Source of the DNA: Cotesia glomerata
Taxonomy: Eukaryota; Arthropoda; Insecta; Hymenoptera; Braconidae
NCBI RefSeq assembly: GCF_020080835.1
Contig: NC_058162.1
Span: forward strand, 15,224,122-15,288,121
DNA: 64,000 nt
Direction of reading: 5' to 3'
Shown: one piece after another, positions 55,591 through 64,000 of the stretch
Position numbering within the stretch: position 1 is the stretch's first letter
Layout: each line of letters starts with the position of its first letter
Translations under genes and position numbers: made by a program
Notes under the pieces: generated by a model
The model's input: only the letters and a program-made list of their open reading frames with translations
Told to the model about the DNA's origin: nothing
Database searches by the model: none

Positions 55591-55913
55591 TTTTCATTTT
55601 TCGTTAAATTTTAATGACCAGTAAATGTATGAATTTTTGACTTTAAAAAATAGAACCAGGCATGATTTTGTAGGAAATTTAATGCCCTTCAAGAATCCGC
55701 CATCAAAAAATTTTATCTTAAGCGGTTCAAAAGTTATATTATTTCTAATGAAAAAATATTTTTTTACGTATTATTTAAATGGGAAACTTTGAATGCTCAC
55801 CGACAACTTTCAAAATAAAGCTAAATATCCTGCCTTGCAGGGAAATTTTTTTTTTCGATATAAAGGTTCATTTTCACCCATAAATTTGATAGGTTAGTTT
55901 TTCTGGCTCACCC

Positions 55914-56982
55914 TATAGGACGTTTTTATGCCGGACCAGAACTCAAACATCATAATTTATACAATGCAACATTGTAAGTTTTTTTCAAAGAATTGTACTG
56001 TTTAACCTTATGCACAGTCTTATACACTACAAGAAAAATTACGGTGTTGCTATAATAATATTTTTTCTATCACTCAAATTAAAAAGAAGTTTAGGTCACC
56101 GAAAAAATAATTCTGAACCACCGAGGAATCGAACCGGGTTTTCTCTCCGTCACAAGCCCAAGGTTTGTCCTCTTACGCCATCTGAGGAAATATCCAAAAG
56201 TTCTGTTCAGTCACATAATAAGACCCTCCATGCAGTAGTTGGTCATCTTTCAGTGGTGGCGTCGTAAATTACTGGACTCTGTCTCTCTTTTATTAAAACA
56301 TATAGTCTGTGTCTTTATTCACTTGCTCTTACTATAAAGGTACAATTTCATGCTGACGCTTGACGCTGGCTTAGAGCGTCAAATGAGGTTAAATGGTATG
56401 TAATTTCGACTGGAGCGCCATCTTAAATTAATGCAACGTCAAAACTAAACATTGTTTAGTTTGTAAGAATCCGCGTCAAGCGTCAGCATGAAATTGCACC
56501 TTAAGGAAAAAAAATTTACTCCATAACATCGTAATTTTCAATAATTCAAATTGTATTCTGTAGACGGAAGCATCATAGAAGTTAAGATATTGAAAGACTA
56601 GTCCTGGATTACGATGTTATTATTGAAATTTTTCATATGATTTTTTTTCCGTGTACTGTATGGAGGGTCTTATTGTGTGACTGAACAGAACTTTCGGATA
56701 TTTCCTTGGGATATTTCCTTGGATCAACCTTGGGCTTGTGACGGAGAGAATACCGGGTTCGATTCTTGGTGATTCAGAATGATTTTTTCGGTGACTGAAA
56801 CTTCTTTTTAATTTGACTGATAGAGAAAATATTATTATAGTAAAATTGTAATTTTTTTGTAGTGTATCAGACTGTGCGTAAGGTTGAACAGTACAATTCT
56901 TTGAAAAAAATTAACGATGTTGCATTGTATAAATTATGACGTTTGAGTTCCGGTTCAGCACTACAATGTCCTATACTAAAAT
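55914..56982. repeat. Inverted-repeat element with tRNA-like sequence in each arm
   Basis: Arms about 55914-56243 and 56650-56982 are reverse complements (ACTCAAACATCATAATTTAT against ATAAATTATGACGTTTGAGT), loop about 405 bp. Each arm holds a tRNA-like segment. In the loop, 56335-56506 is a smaller element with about 28-bp inverted ends (AAGGTACAATTTCATGCTGA / TCAGCATGAAATTGCACCTT). Confidence 0.8.
56120..56188 (-). other. tRNA-like (SINE-type) segment in the left arm
   Basis: On the minus strand, an A box TGGCGTAAGAGG (56169-56180) and a perfect B box GGTTCGATTCC (56125-56135), about 34 bp apart, the spacing of RNA polymerase III promoters. The anticodon stem does not pair well, so not a functional tRNA. 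The right-arm copy (about 56711-56766) keeps a B box-like GGTTCGATTCT but has lost the A box. Confidence 0.6.
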
Positions 56983-57645
56983 TGACGATGTTTTCATCGT
57001 AATTTTTCGTATAGTTTTCTTTCCATGCATGTTGGAGTTGGATTTTTCTATTATTACTATTGCTTGGTTCTTTTCTTATTTATTCAAACGATCATAATCT
57101 ATAATAGATGAAAATAATTTACCTAATGCTAATAAAATACCTAAAATTCCCAATACTAATAAATCTTGTGGTAAAAAGGATAATTTACCGTAAATATGGT
57201 CTGTTTGCAGTTGACATATATATTTGTTGTCATTTTATGCGTATCAATTTAATTGATGGAATAAACCGAGTTACTATTGATGTACAGACTATCTCTGATT
57301 GTGCTTGTGAACATGGCTTAGTGGTAAATCATATTAAACGTAAGCGATTATTTTTGGAACTAATAGTAAACTCGAATTAATGGACTAGGTTACTCTTCCA
57401 TCCGTTACTATTGATAATGTAAAATTTCCTTACATAAATTCTACTAAATGCCTTGGTTTATATTTAAATAATGATTTATCTTGGAAAACTCATGTTTTAT
57501 ATACTGTAAAAAAGATAAATTCTGCGCTATATAGCTTAAAGGTGAAAAAAAATATTTTCACCGTAATGTTTTGAGATCCTTGTAATTATATAATTAAAGT
57601 TTAGAGGATGTAGGATCTTAATAAAAACGCTAAGACACTATTATT

Positions 57646-57686
57646 TAGCGACATTTCGTGCATTTTATTTGCACTTCCTCAGGCTA
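57646..57686 (-). ncRNA. Hammerhead ribozyme motif, left arm of PLE2
   Basis: Minus strand: stem I TAGC/GCTA, core CTGAGGA (57676-57682), stem II GTGC/GCAC, core GAAA (57654-57657), short stem III with a U-G pair (AT/GT), cleavage C at 57650. Core consensus CUGANGA...GAAA is satisfied. Confidence 0.7.
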
Positions 57687-57687
57687 T

Positions 57688-59194
57688 TGTTATGTCGTGA
57701 CTTACAACGAACGTTTTTTTAAATGCATTTTTAAAATACATTTTTTCTTATTTTTTTTATGGTTTCTTCGAATTTTATTTAAAGCATAAAATTCAAGAAA
57801 CATTAAACGAGAAACGCATTAAGTGCCTAGTCCGGTCTCTCGAAAATTTTCCCGAATATGACCTGTTCCTAGTGTGTTTAAAGGAAAAAAAACCTAAGTA
57901 CACAAATATAAAGGGACTTTTATTGCCCTCAGTGAAATAGCGTCACAGACCAGGCTTGGGAAATTTTTAAATAAGATAAACTTAGGAAAAAATAAATAAA
58001 ATAAAACTCTAAATATTAAATAACAATGGAGTATTCATGAAAAATAAAATAAAAGATTAAATAATATTTTTATCTGATAAAAAAATGCTCCAATTATAAT
58101 AAATAGTTTATACTTTTGGAAAAATAATTCTTAAGATAAAATAATATTTTATATAATAATGAACAATTGGCATAAATTAATAAAATAATGTTCAAATAAT
58201 AACTTATTAAAGGAATGTTCAAAAATTAATTTAAATAATTCGTTAAGGAATAATAATAATTAAACAATAGAAAATTTCAAATAAATATAAAAGATTAATG
58301 ACTAATTATTAATAATGAATATTATTATCAATAAATAATTAAATAAATTAATTAATTAATAAATAAATAAGTAATAGTTATAAATAAAATAAGAGATATA
58401 GTTAAATAAGGAACTATATATTTGTGTGCATGTAAATGTGCTTACACGTACACCGATAAATAGATACCTATATAGTCTATAAGTTAGAGAGAGAGGGATA
58501 GTGTACCCTCAGGGCCCAAAGAGGGGGGTTCAGGCGAACATCTTCGGAAAACCCGAAAGAGAGGGTAGAAGCCGAGGAAAATAGGCCACTAATTGGTTAC
58601 TTTTTTCCCCCAAATGGTAATTTTTAAACGCCCAAACTTTCGAGGCCTGGAGATTCTCGCATGAACTCATCCTCTTCGTCCTCCAGAACTCGTCAAGTGC
58701 GGATCGCCGAAAATTCTTGTAAAATTTAGTGGATATGTTCACTTGAATTTAAAGTATATTTTAAAATAGAATCAGTATTTGAGAATAATAGTTTACCGAA
58801 GTTGTTGAAGGATAAATAATATCAATCAGATCAATTCTGCGGTCACGTTAGGCGGAATTCAAGGTTTGAGAGTTTATTTATTTAAAATTATAGGTAAAAT
58901 TCTGTAACACGACGAGCATTTAGAGAATAACGTAGAACCAATTGATTAGTGAGAATCGATTGTATTTAAATTTAATTCAAAGATAGTTTATATCATCAAA
59001 TTTTGTTTAATTCAAGGTACCTTTGTAACACTAAATTTTGTTATATATATTAAAATAAATAGTTTAAATATTAAAATTATATAATTATTACGACAGTATT
59101 ATCTTTACATCCCTTCTGAGTCCCGGTCTAGACGCTTCGGCTTGGACCAAAAATAAATTATAAATAATTTACGTTCCGAATTTTGGGCGTAACA
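57688..59194. mobile_element. Solo LTR S4 (1507 bp) inside PLE2
   Basis: Starts TGTTATGTCG, ends GGGCGTAACA; flanked by CTAT (57684-57687, 59195-59198). Removing it and one CTAT restores symmetry of the PLE2 palindrome. AT-rich, no coding; the minus-strand frame 58530-58742 is unsupported. Confidence 0.8.
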
Positions 59195-59200
59195 CTATTC

Positions 59201-59551
59201 TAATATACATCTCAGCATCGTCAACCTTATATTACATTTCTTGTTATGATTCATATTATGTCGATCACAATAATCGGTCACGCTTCAAATAATTAAAATG
59301 AGCACAAATCAGCTAGCAACACAAGTAAATAATTCTGTTGACAACTTCCATAGTCTCATGTCAGCCATCTGAGAATAAGTAAGATGGCTGACATGAGACT
59401 ATGGAAGTTTTCAACAGAATTATTTACTTGTGTTGCTAGCTGATTTGTGCTCATTATAATTATTTGAAGCGTGACCGATTATTTTGATCGCCATAATATG
59501 AATAATGACAAGAAATGTAATATAAGGTTGACGATGCTGAGATGTATATTA
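59201..59551. repeat. Central palindrome of PLE2
   Basis: Arms 59201-59370 and 59382-59551, about 170 bp each, nearly perfect, loop GAGAATAAGTA. Confidence 0.92.
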
Positions 59552-59554
59552 TGA

Positions 59555-59595
59555 TAGCCTGAGAAAGTGCAAATAAAGTGCACGAAACGTCGCTA
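59555..59595 (+). ncRNA. Hammerhead ribozyme motif, right arm of PLE2 (core change)
   Basis: TAGC (59555-59558), CTGAGAA (59559-59565), stem II GTGC/GCAC, GAAA (59584-59587), CGTC, then GCTA (59592-59595). The conserved G of CUGANGA is A here, so this copy is probably weak or inactive. Confidence 0.65.
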
Positions 59596-60333
59596 AATAA
59601 TAGAGTGTCTTAGCGTTTTTATTAAGATCCTACATCCTCTAAATTTTAATTATAAATATTTTCACCTTAGAAATTAGAAAACTATTGCTTTTAGCTACTA
59701 CTATTCCCTTAATTGATTATTGTTCGGTTGTGCTAATTGATTAAGATGCTGATATTGATTTAAAATTGCAGCGCACATTAAATTACGTAATATTAAGTTT
59801 TATTTTTAATATCAAACGAGATCAACATATAAACCCTTATAGATATTGAAATGGCTATCGGTCAAATCCAGGAGAATATATTTTCTAGCTACATATTTCT
59901 ATAAATTGTTGTCTACTGGTAACCCTATTTATCTAAGGGAATTATTTATAGAAGACGATGCTGGACGCTCAGAAAGATTAGCGAGTAAAAACAATAATAT
60001 AAATGACTTGATTCCAAGCTTCTCTACTTTACATCTTGAGTATTCATTTATGATATCGGCAACACGTCTATGGCATATATTACCAGCTGATGTATTAGGT
60101 GCAACCACTTTGGAAATATCAAAAAAAAATGTATAATTATTTACTTTCTACTGATTTAAAAAAAAATAGTAAAAGTTAATAATTATGTTTAAAATTGTAT
60201 TACTTAAATCTTAAAATAATTTTAAATCTTAAATTTTCACTAACTGTTGATGTTATAACATGTAAAAATTTAGATTGAACTTTTGTATTATCTCTATATT
60301 AAACTATTTTCATTTATACAGTCATCACAAATA

Positions 60334-60604
60334 CACTGATAGAAGGATTCATTTGTATCAAAAAATATTTGTTAATAGTTAACAAATCATTTATTAGAGA
60401 CTACTTTTTAGTATTAAACAAATATTTCTTAGTATTTAAAATGATTTGTTTGTATTTAATGAATCTGATATTGATTTATCAAATATTAATAAATCTTTTT
60501 AAATACTAAGAAATATTTGTTAATGACTAAAAAGTGGTCTCTAATAAATGATTTGTTAAATATTAATGAATATTTTTAATTATAAGCAAATCCTTCTATC
60601 AGTG
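60334..60604. mobile_element. TA-flanked MITE (Tc1/mariner type)
   Basis: 271 bp, inverted ends CACTGATAGAAGGATT / AATCCTTCTATCAGTG, TA on both sides (60332-60333, 60605-60606). AT-rich with internal inverted motifs (AAATATTTGTTAAT). No coding. Confidence 0.88.
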
Positions 60605-60679
60605 TAATATTGTATTAAAATACCTTGCTATCTGGCCTGTGCCTTGGCATATATTACTATTAAATAAATAAATAAATAC

Positions 60680-61320
60680 TATTGCTATATCACACTGGAA
60701 CTACTGTCAGCATTTACAAGGATCTAAACAGTCGACATAATGTGAAGTTCTGAGAGATATATTGAATTTTTTTAATTTTTTAAAAAATCTTTTTGATTCT
60801 GATGCTAAATGAATAAGGATTATACTGTTTTTCAAGAAATATTTCTCCCTTACAAGGCAAATTTTTCAATTTCTATAGTAGGCTAGGACTTTGAGATATA
60901 TACCCATATCGAAATTCTTTAGAAGGCTTATGCAAGCCTACCTAAGTTTGATAGTTACTAACGTCGTTTCACATCCAGTTGCAGATAGTTAGTTAGATAG
61001 TTAGATAGATAATTTGATTATCTCTGTCATCTTACCCCCTCTTGAGCGATGTACAAGCAGCTGCTGCAAGTTTCTTGCGTACAATACCACGGGCAAGTTA
61101 TAGACAATTCGTGAGTCAATTTTTTCGGAAACAATCTTGCGCAAGATACATCCGTAAAATACGACGCTAGTAGCTATAGGTTCTGCACAGGGATTTGACA
61201 CGAGAATCTATCTCAAGCAGATTTTTCTTGGGTACTACTCGATTAATTATTCAGAATTCTTTCCTTAAACTTATAAATGTTTATGAAATATTAAAGAATA
61301 TAATCATTTTTTGTTTTCAG
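60680..61320. other. AT-rich sequence ending in a splice acceptor
   Basis: No gene; probably intron of the gene ending at 61830. It ends CATTTTTTGTTTTCAG (61305-61320), a strong acceptor. Upstream exons are not visible in the window. Confidence 0.55.
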
Positions 61321-61830
61321 ATAAGAGATGCAAACTATTGTTATGAAAGCAACGATAATGATGACTTCAGTGGGTATCGACACCCCGAAATAAATGCTGC
61401 GTTGAATATAGTTCTATATGTTGGACTTGGTACTACAGCCCTTGGCCTTGTTATTTGCTTTATTGGTACCGGGGAAAAGGGATTTCTGAGTCCAGAATTG
61501 AGGCTAGTTGGACCCAGTTTGCTGTGCGCGGGACTTTTTTGTTGCCTTATACGTATTTTTCTATGTTCGTGTTTATGTCACCGATGTGATAGTTGCGAAT
61601 GGAAACCTTGCCCCGTCGTAATTGTTGGCAAAGATTCATTGAAGACAGATCAGCCACTTCCATCGTCTAAACAAGAACAACCTACAACATCACTCTTACC
61701 TCGATCAACTGACCAATTAATGAAAAAAACAACAGCAACTAAAACATCTGATGCACCTTCCTTATCAACTAGTTTTGAACCCAGCAAAGGACATGAGCTT
61801 CTACTTGTACCATCCCAACTGTTAGAGTGA
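61321..61830 (+). CDS. Terminal exon of a host two-pass membrane protein
   Basis: About 169 codons from the acceptor to TGA at 61828-61830; the open frame extends upstream to 61195 but I take the exon to begin IRDANYCYESND. A 20-residue hydrophobic helix (ALNIVLYVGLGTTALGLVIC), a loop GTGEKGFLSPELRL, a second Cys-rich helix (VGPSLLCAGLFCCLIRIFLC), juxtamembrane cysteines CSCLCHRCDSCEWKPC that may be palmitoylated, and a Ser/Thr-rich cytoplasmic tail. It resembles small insect two-TM proteins, but I cannot name the family. Codon use is unlike the transposons. The only convincing host coding exon here. Confidence 0.7.
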   Translation: MRDANYCYESNDNDDFSGYRHPEINAALNIVLYVGLGTTALGLVICFIGTGEKGFLSPELRLVGPSLLCAGLFCCLIRIFLCSCLCHRCDSCEWKPCPVVIVGKDSLKTDQPLPSSKQEQPTTSLLPRSTDQLMKKTTATKTSDAPSLSTSFEPSKGHELLLVPSQLLE

Positions 61831-61867
61831 TCAGAGTAACATAAATCGTCATTAAATACTCAACAAA

Positions 61868-62078
61868 AATAAAAATTTATTATGTGACTGCTTCAAATCA
61901 ATATTTCCATACCAAGAGTCATCCATTTAATACTGGAAAGTGCACTATTTTACTGGTTATTATTACTATCATTCCCAGTAAATTATGAATCAAATGCTTA
62001 TAAAGTAATTTTTCTACAGAATGTTATGATTGAAAACAAATGTCTATATAAATTACTGCGGATCTGTAATGAAATAAA
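61868..62078 (+). terminator. Poly(A) signals of the host gene
   Basis: AATAAA at 61868-61873 and 62073-62078, 38 and 243 nt after the stop codon. Alternative 3' ends are possible. Confidence 0.55.
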
Positions 62079-62325
62079 GAGCATAAATTTTTTTGGTTTT
62101 TCAGTTTTATCTTGATTTGTAAATTAGTTAATAAAAGTTATATACAGTAAAGAACATAGATTAAATCACATTTTGTTTTTTAGTTCAAATTTGGTCATGA
62201 CTCAAGATTGAACCCATAACTCCGATAAAATTGAAAAATTGTTTATTTTTATTTATTGTGTTAAGAGTAAAAAAATATACATCTTTTAGAAAGAGGTGCC
62301 TTGGGTTTAACCCGTGCAAAAAAAA

Positions 62326-62860
62326 AATCTGGAAAACGGTTGACCCTACACAGGCGGATGGCCACTGCAACTTCCCGCTAATTCCATATCTAAGCGCTTA
62401 AAATTGCACTTATGACGTTTTTGAGCTCTTCGAGCTCAAAAATATAATTTTTATTTTATTTCGAGCTCTCTAAGCTCTTCAAGCTCAAAATTTTCAAACT
62501 GCAATAAATTCTGAATGAACTGATTTTCACGCGGTTGACAGTATTCCACACAGTTTTTTCAATTCTATAATATACTTTTAAATATAAACTGATCGTACCC
62601 AAAATCTTAGAGAAATTTAAAAAATTCACTTTTTCCGAATTTTGTTGACAACGATAACTCACGAACCAATCAACCGATTTTCACATTCTTGGTGGCGATC
62701 GATGTGGTTTTTTGAGCTCTAATGATTATTTCATTTCATCAAAAACTATCCTTAGAAATGTCAAAGTTATGTGAAAAAAACACTTTTTTCGAAATTTTTC
62801 GTTTTCGAGCCGTTCTAAAGTTATATGAAGTTAACATACATACACACATACAAACACACA
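62326..62860 (+). repeat. Repeat family R, 5' part, running into an assembly gap
   Basis: GGAAAACGGTTGACCCT, GCAACTTCCCGCTAATTCC, GAGCTCTTCGAGCTC, then (CATA)n/(CA)n at 62836-62860, where the gap begins. Confidence 0.8.
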
Positions 62861-62960
62861 NNNNNNNNNNNNNNNNNNNNNNNNNNNNNNNNNNNNNNNN
62901 NNNNNNNNNNNNNNNNNNNNNNNNNNNNNNNNNNNNNNNNNNNNNNNNNNNNNNNNNNNN
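62861..62960. other. Assembly gap (100 N)
   Basis: Exactly 100 N. Begins in the microsatellite of repeat family R, like the first gap. Confidence 0.98.
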
Positions 62961-62963
62961 GAA

Positions 62964-64000
62964 GTGAATCGAGTGATAACGTATTGCGGATATTGGTATC
63001 ACACTTTCGCGGTAACGAACGGAAGACAAGAGTACATTTATGAGCTTGATTATAGACAATGTAAAAAATTACAAGAAGATGGAAGCTTAAGGATGGGTGA
63101 TTCAGGATTTATAGAAGGAGTAAAAAGGAATAGTACTGATTTTCGGACTATAATGCTAGCAGGAAAAACAACAGTGGATGGAAAATGCACGGGAGTTTCA
63201 TACAGCGATCCATTTGGCACATGGGACGGAGTTATCGTGGAGGCGACCGTAAAAATTACAATCAAGAACTATTATGCGACTATTGAACGAGCCAGTAATA
63301 AAATAATTTTAGGAAGCGGATCAAGATGCGACTGGGCAGAAGGAGAGTGTATCGACCAATCAGGGAATTATGTGTTTTTGGAAGTCATCAGGGATGATTC
63401 TTGTACAGCCAACCATCTCACACTATATGAGGGTCCGGGATTGATTCTATCGGGTGAACCAGGAGAACCAGAAATTTATACTCTAAACACAGAGGAGACG
63501 ACCTTCGCCCTGTCAAAGAAAATGGAAAAAGAAGTTTGTGGTTACAAATTAATTCAAACAGATCACCCGAAATTGTTAATCAGGATATTAAAACCAGGAG
63601 AACACGGAGCGAGAACGCGACCAATCGCAACGCACGATTTAGATATCTTCACATACATAAATTCAAAATTTATATACGTAGAAAAACATATCAAACGTCA
63701 TCAAATGAAAGCTCTATACAGAGACATATTGCTACACAAATGTGAAGTAGAGAGGTAAGTAAGTTCCAATGCACTCATGTTTTCGGGACTTAAACCAGAA
63801 GAGTTTGCCTACGCTATAATGAAGGGCCCAGGATATTACGCTAGTCTCGCCGGAGAAATAATATATTTAATAAAATGCGTAGCTGTGGAAGTGACATTAA
63901 GGAAGACACAGGACTGTTACCAAGAACTACCGGTAAAATATAGAAATGAGAGTTGGTTTCTAACTCCAAAGTCTAGGATGCTGATCAAAGAGGGAACGAT
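62964..64000 (+). pseudogene. Partial chuvirus/mononegavirus-like glycoprotein (endogenous viral or captured env)
   Basis: Open from the gap to TAA at 63756-63758, then the same frame continues about 80 codons to the window edge. The first ATG is only the first after the gap; the N-terminus is missing. Features: many spaced Cys, GTWDGVIVEATVKITI followed by a beta-rich GSGSRCDWAEGECIDQSG stretch, a LTLYEGPG segment, and downstream KTQDCYQELPVKY and SWFLTPKSRMLI. This pattern recalls class III-like glycoproteins of Jingchuvirales (chuviruses), which recur in arthropod genomes alone or as env of BEL/Pao elements. The stop overlaps an excellent splice donor (AG|GTAAGTAAG at 63755), perhaps chance. 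Not a restored product; family by motif impression. Confidence 0.6.

Larger units (their letters stand above)
35134..55913. mobile_element. Possible mariner-type TIR element holding the element A nest
   Basis: Left end TTAGGGTGTGTCAA (about 35132) and right end CTGGCTCACCCTATA (about 55902-55915) are imperfect inverted termini next to TA. The outer pieces, 35134-35500 and 55595-55913, total about 690 bp, MITE-sized and non-coding. Everything between is LTR element A. Termini are short and diverged, so tentative. Confidence 0.4.
57563..59653. mobile_element. PLE2: palindromic hammerhead-bearing element
   Basis: Flanked by a 13-bp duplication AAATATTTTCACC (57550-57562 and 59654-59666) within LINE3 RT. 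After removal of solo LTR S4, about 580 bp remain: two inverted copies of one sequence, each with a hammerhead motif, meeting at an 11-nt loop (59371-59381). About 25 bp at the left (57563-57587) lie outside the inverted repeat, as in PLE1. No coding; a Penelope-like pLTR pair, or a related retrozyme. Confidence 0.8.
57190..60136 (+). pseudogene. LINE3 reverse transcriptase pseudogene
   Basis: Catalytic motif C reads FAVDIYICC where FADD is expected (one Asp lost). Next NRVTIDVQTISDCACEHGL, a frame change, KCLGLYLNNDLSWKTHV and INSALYSLK. After PLE2 it continues RKLLLLATTIPLIDYCSVVL, then LSVKSRRIYFLATYFYKLL and ATRLWHILPADVLG (59846-60136 is open). Several stops and frame changes. Same general layout as the LINE2 ORF2 C-terminus (RIWNALPAEI), so CR1/Jockey-type. 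Older than LINE2 by number of breaks. Confidence 0.8.
57190..60678 (+). mobile_element. LINE3: RT-containing non-LTR fragment, interrupted twice
   Basis: RT remnants at 57190-57562 and 59667-60136, 3' UTR, and an (AAAT)n-like tail at about 60660-60678. Interrupted by palindromic element PLE2 (57563-59653) and a TA-flanked MITE (60334-60604). Confidence 0.75.

Noticed and set aside
58530..58742. 70-codon minus-strand frame in solo LTR S4
   Set aside because: Located in an LTR, no domain, no start context.

Overview
The window is eukaryotic, AT-rich DNA. R1-clade LINEs, an env-bearing Ty3/Gypsy element, Penelope-like elements (PLEs) and TA-flanked MITEs together point to an insect, possibly a hymenopteran (inference, not proven). 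Nearly all of it is transposon-derived. Host coding sequence is supported only for one terminal exon (61321-61830), with a possible exon fragment at the left edge (1-229).

Layout. 1-1.6 kb: edge reading frame and a 5'-truncated R1-clade LINE (Mino-like, 'M') between (AC)n tracts. 1.6-6.4 kb: a GAGCTC-rich repeat family ('R') split by a PLE carrying GIY-YIG coding and a hammerhead ribozyme, a 1.2 kb foldback element, and a solo LTR inside a MITE. 8.8-19.5 kb: Gypsy-1 (minus strand, tRNA-Trp-type primer site), whose RT is split by a satellite/hairpin element (E) that itself holds a non-autonomous LTR element (D, tRNA-Lys-type primer site). 19.9-24 kb: R copies, an assembly gap, a solo LTR, a Helitron-like repeat and a second M copy. 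24.2-28.2 kb: a CR1/Jockey-type LINE. 28.2-34.7 kb: a nearly complete M element with ORF1 and ORF2, split by a 2.2 kb solo LTR. 35.1-55.9 kb: a nest four deep, with a mariner-type TIR element holding decayed LTR element A (339-bp LTRs), which holds solo LTR B, which holds C, a 12.7 kb env-encoding Gypsy element with 979-bp LTRs differing at about three sites. 55.9-60.7 kb: an inverted repeat with a tRNA-like promoter in each arm, then a LINE RT pseudogene split by a palindromic hammerhead element (which holds a solo LTR) and by a TA-flanked MITE. 61.3-62.1 kb: host exon with poly(A) signals. 62.3-64 kb: R copy, assembly gap, and a partial chuvirus/mononegavirus-like glycoprotein reading frame.

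Most notable: (i) element C, with two tandem retropepsin domains, an RNase H lacking two expected catalytic Asp residues, and a long acidic linker with an AT-hook and a macro-like domain before the integrase; (ii) hammerhead-bearing elements with 12-13 bp target duplications, one with an inverted arm ending at the predicted ribozyme cleavage site; (iii) M copies flanked at every visible end by (AC)n in the same orientation. Boundaries were read by eye from direct repeats, target duplications and interrupted reading frames; no database search was possible.
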